Positions 26,140 through 33,186 of a stretch of 47,145 nucleotides of DNA are shown here, piece by piece. Source of the stretch: CAZXSK01 sp964642855 (GTDB lineage Bacteria > Planctomycetota > Phycisphaerae > SM23-33); assembly GCA_964642855.1 (NCBI GenBank), contig CAZXSK010000028.1, forward strand, positions 1 through 47,145, in the 5' to 3' direction. Every line of letters starts with the position of its first letter. Within the stretch, counting starts at the first letter, position 1. Under the pieces are notes generated by a model that had not been told where the DNA came from, ran no database searches, and worked only from the letters and a program-made list of their open reading frames with translations. Made by a program: the position numbers and the translations under genes.

Positions 26140-28926
26140 ATGCACAATTCCATCCGCTTTCATATTGACCTGGGAAGTAGCTCGGACGGACAGGTGGTTA
26201 CGATCCACGCGCCGCGAGTCCACGGCGAGGCCACGCGCCCATCGAGCCTGGATTGCTCGGCCGAACCGGTCTTCTCTCAGCTTCAGGCTGTTGACACGCG
26301 ACAGACGTCGGAAGCACTGCTGAGCAACCTGGGCGAAGCCCTCTTTGAGTCGTTGCTGGGCGCGCACCGCGTAAGCTACGAAATCAACTCACAGAATGCT
26401 TTGGAGAGCGGTGGGTTGCTGAGGATGCAGCTACGGGTGCTGACCCCGGAATTGACAGACTTGCCCTGGGAGTGCATGTACGACAGGACGTCGGGCCTGT
26501 GGCTGGGTGCCAATCCCCATACGCCGTTGAGTCGCTACGTCGATGCCCAGATGGGCGCGACATCTCCGATCACACTTCCACTTCGCGTTCTGATCATCGC
26601 TTCCGAACCCCAAGGCCTGCCGTCGCTGAACGCCGAGGGAGAGCTTCGTGAAATGCAGGAAGTGCTCGCGACGCTGGAAGCCTCGGGCCAGTTGCGGGTC
26701 CAGTATCTGGCGAAGCCTTCCCGCCCGGCACTGCGCAGAACGGTCGGAGCGTTCCGGCCTCACGTGTTCCATCTGATCGGACACGGCAGGCGAGTCGGGC
26801 GAGGGTGCGGCGTGTTTCTGCCGGGACGCGATGGTCACCCTGATCTGCTTGATGATTCGCTCCTGGCTGAGATACTTCAGCAACCCCAATCGGTGCGGCT
26901 TGCGGTGCTGAATTGTTGCGACACGGCGTACGCGTGGCGTCAGATGGCCAAAGCCGGTATCGCACTGGTGGGCATGAGACATCCTGTGCGAGCGGAGGCG
27001 GCTTCGGTGTTCTCTCGGGGGCTGTACGAGTCGATCGCCCGCTCCGAGCCCCTGGACCTGGCCGTCAACCGGGGTAGATTCAGCGTTCGGGTAGAATGCG
27101 GGGTCGACCGTCGAGACTGGTTCCTGCCCTCGCTGTTTCTCCCGGCCGGTCGGACGGACCTCTGCCGTATCGATAACGGGGATGCCCCGGGGGCAGCAAA
27201 ACCGGCCTCTCCCTCACTGGCCGGAGGAGCGACCGGATCAGTTCTGCCGGACCGGCCGAAGGGCTCTCTACGAAGGGCACTCTCCTTCGTCGCGGTCATT
27301 GTGCTGGCCACACTGATCGCCGGCGGTTCGTGGTTGCTGGGACGCCAGATACTGTCCGAACGATCGGAACCGTCCGGACAGGATCCCGTGGCTACCTCGC
27401 CCTCACCATGGCGGGAGTACGACACGGTCGAGATACCGAAGGGCACTCTCAGGATTGGATACGACTCCCGGACCCAGACCATGAAGCTGGTCCGCAAGTA
27501 CGGTTTGGATTCAGGGACAGCCTTGCCCGAACTGGTTGCCAGCACACCGCGGATTGCCACGGTAAAGACTTTCTGGATCGATCGCACCGAAGTGACGAAT
27601 GAGCAATATCGTCAGTTTCTCAAAGCAGTGCGTCGTGACGGGATGGACGACTACCGTCACCCCAAGCAGCCGGAGGACAAGAAGAGCTTCGTACCGCTGG
27701 AGGAGACATGGGAAAACGAAGCATTCAACGGCGATAAGCAACCGGTGGTTGGCGTAGATTGGTTCGACGCATGGGCGTTCGCCAAGTGGGCCGGCAAGCG
27801 GCTGCCGACCGAGAACGAATGGGAGTTGGCCGCTCGCGGCGACGAGGGGAGGCTCTACCCTTGGGGGAACTCCTACGAAGCCGGTGCGGCGAACACCAAC
27901 GACACTCCCACCACTCGCCCTGTGCCACCGGGCCGGTTCGCGAAAGACCGCAGCCCGCGCGGGGTTCTGGACATGGCGGGGAACGTAGCCGAATGGACAG
28001 CCACTCCAATGGGCGACAAAGGGATTCGCGTAGTACGTGGAGGCGCGTGGAATCTGCCTGCCAGCGATCTTACCTGCCTGACTTTCAACCGATCGTACGC
28101 CCTGGCAACGATGCGGGCGGGCAACGTCGGCATCCGGCTGGCGAGTGATACAGAACCGGACGACGAAGCGGAAATGGTGAAGATCACGGGCTGTGAGGCC
28201 AGGCTTGGCGGTGAAGAAAGCCCGCTGCTGGACGCGTTCCGAGGAACCGAAGCCACGGTCGCCGAACTGCAGCAGTTCCTGGTGAATGTCCCTGACGCAC
28301 ACACGGAAGTATCCGCATACCGGATAATGCGTCACGAGGTAAGCAACGCCCAGTATCGCCGCTTCCTGGAGCATGTCCGTCGGCACGGCGATGCGGAGTT
28401 CCGCCACCCTGACCAGCCGCAGGACAAGGACCACACGCCCAGCCACTGGTCAGATGCCACTTTCAACGGTGACAGCCTTCCAGTAGTCGGAGTGGATTGG
28501 TGGGACGCCTGGGCGTTCTGCCGATGGGCGGGGGGCAGTCTGCCCACGGGCAACCAGTGGGAGCGGGCTGCACGGGGCGACTCGTCCCGCTACTATCCAT
28601 GGGGCGACACATTCGCCCAGGGCGTCTGCAACGGCGGCATGGACGCAAAGGCCCCTGCCACGGCCAGCGTGGGCACCTTTGCCTCCGATGTCAGCCCCTT
28701 GGGCGTGCGCGACCTTGGGGGCAACGTAATGGAATGGACCGCCAGCGACTTCGTCCCTGCCCTGCCCGGCGCCCAGTTGGTCAAGGGCGGGTCATGGATG
28801 GTTCCCTGCCAGGTCTTCGCACTGGTCCACGGAAGGCTTCGTGGCTATTCAAGAGACTTCCGCAGCGTAGATCTTGGCTTCCGATGCGTGTGGGCCGTAC
28901 CGGACAATCCACAGACCCGCCCGTAA
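26140..28926 (+). CDS. CHAT protease - TM - tandem FGE-sulfatase domain protein
   Basis: 928 residues. Residues 1-340 form a CHAT (caspase-like) peptidase domain with the dyad His215 in HLIGHG and Cys260 in LNCCDTA. A low-complexity linker leads to one membrane helix (about 380-401). Two FGE/SUMF1-type domains follow outside (about 440-670 and 680-922), each with the AGNVAEW or GGNVMEW and GGAW or GGSW signatures. The paired active-site cysteines of true formylglycine-generating enzymes are not seen, so these are probably binding modules with the C-type-lectin-like fold. CHAT domains often act as effectors that cleave target proteins when triggered. Here an extracellular sensor joined to a cytosolic protease is a reasonable reading. 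It converges on the ExbB/ExbD operon. Confidence 0.85.
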   Translation: MHNSIRFHIDLGSSSDGQVVTIHAPRVHGEATRPSSLDCSAEPVFSQLQAVDTRQTSEALLSNLGEALFESLLGAHRVSYEINSQNALESGGLLRMQLRVLTPELTDLPWECMYDRTSGLWLGANPHTPLSRYVDAQMGATSPITLPLRVLIIASEPQGLPSLNAEGELREMQEVLATLEASGQLRVQYLAKPSRPALRRTVGAFRPHVFHLIGHGRRVGRGCGVFLPGRDGHPDLLDDSLLAEILQQPQSVRLAVLNCCDTAYAWRQMAKAGIALVGMRHPVRAEAASVFSRGLYESIARSEPLDLAVNRGRFSVRVECGVDRRDWFLPSLFLPAGRTDLCRIDNGDAPGAAKPASPSLAGGATGSVLPDRPKGSLRRALSFVAVIVLATLIAGGSWLLGRQILSERSEPSGQDPVATSPSPWREYDTVEIPKGTLRIGYDSRTQTMKLVRKYGLDSGTALPELVASTPRIATVKTFWIDRTEVTNEQYRQFLKAVRRDGMDDYRHPKQPEDKKSFVPLEETWENEAFNGDKQPVVGVDWFDAWAFAKWAGKRLPTENEWELAARGDEGRLYPWGNSYEAGAANTNDTPTTRPVPPGRFAKDRSPRGVLDMAGNVAEWTATPMGDKGIRVVRGGAWNLPASDLTCLTFNRSYALATMRAGNVGIRLASDTEPDDEAEMVKITGCEARLGGEESPLLDAFRGTEATVAELQQFLVNVPDAHTEVSAYRIMRHEVSNAQYRRFLEHVRRHGDAEFRHPDQPQDKDHTPSHWSDATFNGDSLPVVGVDWWDAWAFCRWAGGSLPTGNQWERAARGDSSRYYPWGDTFAQGVCNGGMDAKAPATASVGTFASDVSPLGVRDLGGNVMEWTASDFVPALPGAQLVKGGSWMVPCQVFALVHGRLRGYSRDFRSVDLGFRCVWAVPDNPQTRP

Positions 28927-29030
28927 AGCCATCGGCGGACCGTCAGGATGTGCGGATCCGGAAAGTTTCTCGACAGGGCCAGGCTCTGTTTGAGGATGCT
29001 GCGGCCCGAGAACACGGAGTTCATTGGGCA

Positions 29031-29142
29031 GACAAGGACGGTGAACCAGGCAGAGCCACCGGATCTGTCGATGCAGCCGGACGAAGTCGGCACAGTGCAG
29101 GCCCGCTTGAAGTCCGTGGTTGGGTTTCCAACCAGAGCCTAG
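29031..29142. repeat. Dispersed repeat, copy B
   Basis: Same length as copy A (8541-8652), aligned without gaps. It lies between the convergent ends of the CHAT gene and the second ExbD-like gene and overlaps the last codons of the latter by four bases. Confidence 0.75.
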
Positions 29143-29831
29143 TGCGAGTCGGTCCTGCCGCCCTGGCTTCCGCCTTCAGAGAAAACGATCTCCTTGCCGT
29201 TCTCCATCGGATGCCACCCGACCTCAAAGCCCTTCTCTTCGGCAATGCGCCGGACCACGCGCATCACATCGAAGCTGTCGCTGCGGGTGATAATGAACAG
29301 CCAGTGTTTCTCGGGATCCAGTTCGTCAAGCTGCCGAACGAATTCGCAGTCGCTGCCCAGAAGCGAACTGACCCTGTCACCCGAATCCTTTTTGTTGGGC
29401 GTGACTACCATCGAACTCCGAAGGTAGTAGCCGAACGGCGACCGCACCAGTTCGGCATCCCAGCGGTAACGATGGTATTCGGTCGTGGGCATATCGCTCT
29501 CGTTGAGCTCCTCCACGCGCCGCTCGAAAATCTCCTTCAACTCCCGCCGGTCGTGATCTTCGCGCCGGAACTTATTCCAGAACTCGTCGGCAATACCATT
29601 GGCCCTTTCGGTGGACAGAGGCACCACGCGCTGCAGTCGACACTCAAAAATCACGCGTTCCTTGCCTTCGGCCGGGGGCTTCATGACCGGTGCAGGGAGA
29701 GAAACTCTCATGCCTCGGTTGCCCACCAGGACCAGCGCTGTAACCAGGATCAACAGTCCCAGGGTATTGGTCACGATATCCACGAACGAATCCAGAGATA
29801 CAGGATCGCTGTCTTCCCGCCGCCTTCTCAT
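29139..29831 (-). CDS. ExbD/MotB-like protein with intramembrane Asp
   Basis: 230 residues. A basic cytosolic N-terminus (MRRRRED) is followed by a single membrane helix (about 17-37) that carries Asp18 in SFVDIVTNTLGLL, matching the position of the proton-carrying Asp in ExbD, TolR and MotB. The rest (38-230) is periplasmic and has no peptidoglycan-binding OmpA motif that I recognise. Its ATG overlaps the stop of the preceding ExbD-like gene (ATGA). It should form a stator with the ExbB-like channel. It is the last gene of its operon. Confidence 0.75.
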   Translation of the reverse strand: MRRRREDSDPVSLDSFVDIVTNTLGLLILVTALVLVGNRGMRVSLPAPVMKPPAEGKERVIFECRLQRVVPLSTERANGIADEFWNKFRREDHDRRELKEIFERRVEELNESDMPTTEYHRYRWDAELVRSPFGYYLRSSMVVTPNKKDSGDRVSSLLGSDCEFVRQLDELDPEKHWLFIITRSDSFDVMRVVRRIAEEKGFEVGWHPMENGKEIVFSEGGSQGGRTDSH

Positions 29832-30583
29832 TGACCGCCTCCTTCTTTCGTTCCTGCAGTCAGTCTTAAACGTCCGAATCCAAGCAGAGCTTCCTTGCCC
29901 GTCTCGATTCGCAAGACCCGCGCCCAGTGCTGACACATATGGTAGGTTTCCACACCGTTGGGACGGATGAACATCACCAGGTACTTCGATTGGGATTCAT
30001 CGGGTGGAGAGTCGGGAATCGGCGATTCTGGAAGATGTTCTTCGTCCAGTCGAGGCGGAGACGTCTCGTCTCTATCGGGAAGCCACCCGGTTTCCGAGGA
30101 TCCGATCTCATCGATCGCCGGCTGGGAGCGGCAGATCTCCATCAGCAGGTCCCAGATCTCGATCCGGCCGGGCGGACATTCATTCTGCATGGCTTCCAGC
30201 ATCCGGTTGATGGATCTCTCCGAAGGCTTGATTCCGCGATGATACTCGTCCAGCAGTCCCCTATTCGTCCTGATCAGAGCGGTGATGTGCTGGTCTACTT
30301 CTTCCAACTGCTCCCACGGAATGACGTTCGGCTCATCGAATATCTCTGTGCCGTTGCTGTGAATCAGCACGCGTTTGTCAACGCACTCAAGGTAAGCCGG
30401 CTTCATCTGATGGCCAGACTGAGTGGTCTCGTTGACAGCTACGACCTGGTCGGCCTGACTGACCGACAGTGCACTGTGGCCGGAGATCACGACAATCAAC
30501 ACGCCGATCGCGCTGGTCAGCACGCTCAGGAAGGCGAACAAGGAAACGGGAGGCCCCGATGTAGCCGCACGTTTGCGTTTCAT
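29828..30583 (-). CDS. ExbD-like partner without the membrane Asp
   Basis: 251 residues: a basic N-terminus (MKRKRA), a single membrane helix (about 14-35, LFAFLSVLTSAIGVLIVV) and a periplasmic domain with a Pro- and Glu-rich linker (about 165-195). The helix has no acidic residue, unlike the next gene. The arrangement of one ExbB and two unlike ExbD-type proteins suggests a heteromeric stator. I base the assignment on topology, gene order and the FAFLSVL helix pattern. GGGAG lies about seven bases before the ATG, and the gene starts 22 bases after the ExbB stop. Confidence 0.6.
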   Translation of the reverse strand: MKRKRAATSGPPVSLFAFLSVLTSAIGVLIVVISGHSALSVSQADQVVAVNETTQSGHQMKPAYLECVDKRVLIHSNGTEIFDEPNVIPWEQLEEVDQHITALIRTNRGLLDEYHRGIKPSERSINRMLEAMQNECPPGRIEIWDLLMEICRSQPAIDEIGSSETGWLPDRDETSPPRLDEEHLPESPIPDSPPDESQSKYLVMFIRPNGVETYHMCQHWARVLRIETGKEALLGFGRLRLTAGTKEGGGQ

Positions 30584-30605
30584 GGCTTGTCTCCCACAAG
30601 AGGTC

Positions 30606-32159
30606 CTACCGGCTGCTCTCTTCGGAGGTCACGTCGACATGATCCTGCCCGTTCCCGCCGTCGCCATCCCACTGTCCCAACTGGCTGGACAAGTCGCTCA
30701 CCATGCTCTGCATCATCCTCGTGAATGCCTGTGCGGCCTGGTTGACTCCTGAAGAATACCGCGATCGCACATCCTCGATGTCACGGGACATTCGTTTGGA
30801 GTTCGAACGCAGGACCTCGGTAGCACTGTCGAGCGAGCCAATTTGCTCCGAGAGTCTCCTGGCGATGGCTTCCTGCGAACCGTCGGCGGTGGCGCAGATC
30901 TTCTCGAGCGCCTTCGAAAACTCATCCGTATTGCTTCTCATCAGCGAGAGATTCTCTTCCTGGATCTCTGAGGACTGAGCCAGCATTCCCTTGAGGTCGG
31001 ACGAAATCTCCTGCATGGTGTCCGCAAACTCCTTGGTGCAGCTTTCCTGCATGCCCGAGAGCCGCTTCTCAACCTGCGACATGTTGTTCTGGAGCAGTTC
31101 AATCGCCTGCTTCTGTGCGTCCGCTGCCTGCTGGAACGAGGACTGGAACATGCCCAGTTGCTCCTGCTGTTTGGTCATCGATTCCTGAATCGTTCCCTGC
31201 CACGTTTCTGCCATCTTCTCGCTGACCGCCCGGGCGAGCTGGGCAACCTGCTCGGCCAACTGCCGGGAATGAGACGCCTGCGTGCGGGCCAAGGCTTGGA
31301 GCAACTCCTTTGATTGCGAGATCGAGTCGCGCTGATCTTCGGTGACACGCTCAGCCAGACGAGGGACAAGCTGCTCCTGGGTGTAGCTGTCGACCCAGGT
31401 CAGCAGATCCTCTTCCGATTTCTGCAGCGACCGGGCCGGGAACATCACCAGCAGACTGGCAATGAGGGCTATGAGGGTGGTGTCAAACGCCACGGACAGG
31501 CCCGATGTAACTGTTCCCAGAGATGTGCGGATCTGGTCGAGTTCATTCGTACCGGCCAGCGAATCGGAGAACCCGTTTACCGCGGCGCCAATACCCAGAA
31601 CTGTCCCGATGAAACCAAGGATCGGCATGGCCCAGACCATGACCTTGAGCATCGTATAGCTTGATTCCACCTTCGCCTGGTCGATCTCTGCCTGCGAATT
31701 CAACACATGGATGACCTCCTGAACTTTCCCACGGGCGGCGAACAACTCCAGTGCCCGTCGGACACGGCGAACCAGGAATCCCCGATGGGCCTCCGGGGGC
31801 AGCGAGTCGAGGTGCCGCTGAAATGCATCAAGATTCGACCTGCGGATCTCCAGGCCGATGGTCGTCGGCAGAGGGTCCTCCTTCTTGAGACTCGTCTGTT
31901 TGCGTACTTTCCACCACTTGACCAGCAGAATGCCGAAACAGAGAAATGCCATGAAGGCAACGATGTACGGCACGGGACCGCGCTGCAGAAACAGCCGTGA
32001 AATCCACTGGTCTTTGGCTGCATAGAGCAACCCCAGGAAACCCGACGTCGCCAGAACCGCAAAAAGGGCCGGTATCAGAATTCCCACTCTGGTATCGAAC
32101 GACTCGCCCGGACCTGTCTTGGGCACCGCCGGACCATAGGCCTGGGGCGACGGAGGCAC
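30606..32159 (-). CDS. ExbB/TolQ/MotA-type proton channel with long coiled-coil tail
   Basis: 517 residues from a GTG start. Membrane helices lie at about 25-47, 64-82, 171-195 and 216-241. The last two carry the family signatures GFIGTVLGI (182-190) and LSVAFDTTLIAL (221-232). Residues about 245-510 form a long, Gln- and Ser-rich cytosolic coiled coil (repeats of Q-x-x-L, S-x-x-I), much longer than in TolQ or ExbB and reminiscent of the tail of ZorA-type channels. The gene follows the lipoprotein by 11 bases. Upstream of the GTG the same frame stays open and reads a CPFCG zinc-ribbon-like motif (see findings), so the true start may be further 5'. Energises the two ExbD-like partners. Confidence 0.82.
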   Translation of the reverse strand: MPPSPQAYGPAVPKTGPGESFDTRVGILIPALFAVLATSGFLGLLYAAKDQWISRLFLQRGPVPYIVAFMAFLCFGILLVKWWKVRKQTSLKKEDPLPTTIGLEIRRSNLDAFQRHLDSLPPEAHRGFLVRRVRRALELFAARGKVQEVIHVLNSQAEIDQAKVESSYTMLKVMVWAMPILGFIGTVLGIGAAVNGFSDSLAGTNELDQIRTSLGTVTSGLSVAFDTTLIALIASLLVMFPARSLQKSEEDLLTWVDSYTQEQLVPRLAERVTEDQRDSISQSKELLQALARTQASHSRQLAEQVAQLARAVSEKMAETWQGTIQESMTKQQEQLGMFQSSFQQAADAQKQAIELLQNNMSQVEKRLSGMQESCTKEFADTMQEISSDLKGMLAQSSEIQEENLSLMRSNTDEFSKALEKICATADGSQEAIARRLSEQIGSLDSATEVLRSNSKRMSRDIEDVRSRYSSGVNQAAQAFTRMMQSMVSDLSSQLGQWDGDGGNGQDHVDVTSEESSR

Positions 32160-32170
32160 TACACTGCGCT

Positions 32171-32566
32171 CTACAGGGTCTTCGCTGACATCGGTCCCGC
32201 AGAACGGGCAGAAGTCCAGCTCGATCTGGTCACCCGTAAGCCGGCTGCTGTCAGCGCTTCGCCGAGCGCCTTGTCATAGCTGGGCAGCACCGGCGTACTG
32301 GAGTCGGCGTTGATGTTGCCCACCGGCAGAGCAAACAGCGTGAAGGTGTGTTTGCCGATGCTTTCACCCTCAGGCTTGGCGCCCCAGATGCTGCTCTGTT
32401 CGAGACGTTTGATTGGCATGACGTGCAACGCGGTCTGCTCCTGGCTGACCGGCTCCGGTGAGTCCCAGGTGATTTCTGCGCTCTGCTGACACCCTCCAAC
32501 AAAGCCCGTCGTGCAGACCATCCCGAGCACCATGACACTGCAGATACGGGTCGGTGCTGATCCCAT
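32171..32566 (-). CDS. Small lipoprotein
   Basis: 131 residues with a strong RBS (AAGGAG, seven bases from ATG). Signal peptide MVLGMVCTTGFVGGC ends in a lipobox (VGGC), so the protein is probably lipid-anchored. The rest has no family I recognise; ALPVGNINADSS and KALGEALTAAGLRVT resemble small outer-membrane lipoproteins of the ABC-associated kind. Its 3' end overlaps in another frame with DNA that encodes the CPFCG motif. First gene of the ExbB/ExbD operon. Confidence 0.6.
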   Translation of the reverse strand: MGSAPTRICSVMVLGMVCTTGFVGGCQQSAEITWDSPEPVSQEQTALHVMPIKRLEQSSIWGAKPEGESIGKHTFTLFALPVGNINADSSTPVLPSYDKALGEALTAAGLRVTRSSWTSARSAGPMSAKTL

Positions 32567-32643
32567 TGTTCTCTCCTTCCACTGCTGTCTTTCCAGCTAC
32601 CGCGCCGACAGTCCACGAGACCACCAGCGACTTCTGCGGATCT

Positions 32644-32791
32644 GCCAGCCCATACGGAGAGGCCCGACCTGTCTGACAGCCTTCGCCGGAGAAAACTCAG
32701 AAAAGTCATCCGCCCCACGTACGCAGAGGATCCACCGAGGAAAATCCCCTCCTGACTGTCAGAGTCGAGCATCTCTGCCGTATGGGTTGGC
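32644..32791. promoter_or_regulatory. Symmetric divergent promoter/operator pair
   Basis: The block CTGTCAGA-N15-CGTATGGGYTGGC occurs twice facing outward: on + at 32756-32791 toward the STAS gene, and on - at 32679-32644 toward the lipoprotein gene. Spacing is identical in both, and the second box differs by one base (C/T). The centre (32680-32755) is unlike. This fits two promoters read by one alternative sigma factor, or two operators of one regulator. Confidence 0.55.
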
Positions 32792-32839
32792 GAGGCCGCA
32801 TGTGAGCGGCGATGTCCGCGAACCGGAAAGGAGAAAGCA

Positions 32840-33115
32840 ATGGTATGCTGCTCAGCGATCAAGGCCGAAGGGACTGACGGCGTCTTCACCTATCACGATG
32901 CGGTCAGGCTTACCGAGATTCTGGGTACCCACCGGAGAGCCGTGATCGACTTTTCGGAGGTGGATGACCTGGAGACTGCCGCCATGGCCAAACTGATCGC
33001 ACATCGCGTTCGGTTGATCCGCAATAACGGCGACATTCGTGTCCGGGGCCTGCACGGCAGGGGACGTTCCCGATGGGAGATCAACCGACTTGGCAGCCTG
33101 TTGCCCTTGGCGTAA
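32840..33115 (+). CDS. STAS-domain protein (anti-sigma-factor antagonist-like)
   Basis: 91 residues, with AAGGAG six bases before the ATG. The core AVIDFSEVDDLETAAMAKLI and the later NGDIRVRGL strand match the STAS fold (beta strand, helix, beta strand). In RsbV or SpoIIAA the serine of the DSSG motif is phosphorylated by a partner kinase; here the equivalent reads LETAA, so a Thr or no phosphosite is present. A regulatory role with the paired promoters upstream is suggested. A SpoIIE-type phosphatase lies 5.7 kb away at 38826-40019, but no kinase gene is visible in the window. Confidence 0.7.
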   Translation: MVCCSAIKAEGTDGVFTYHDAVRLTEILGTHRRAVIDFSEVDDLETAAMAKLIAHRVRLIRNNGDIRVRGLHGRGRSRWEINRLGSLLPLA

Positions 33116-33186
33116 GCCCCCTTGTGCTTCAAGCACCGCACTCCAGCCGCGACGGGTTGTCTGGCTGTGTGCGATGCCGTGCGGCG

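Noticed and set aside
26140..33115. Assignment of this locus as a Zorya system
   Set aside because: Only the long-tailed channel is reminiscent. There is no recognisable ZorC, ZorD or ZorE and the ExbD-like proteins lack a visible peptidoglycan-binding domain.
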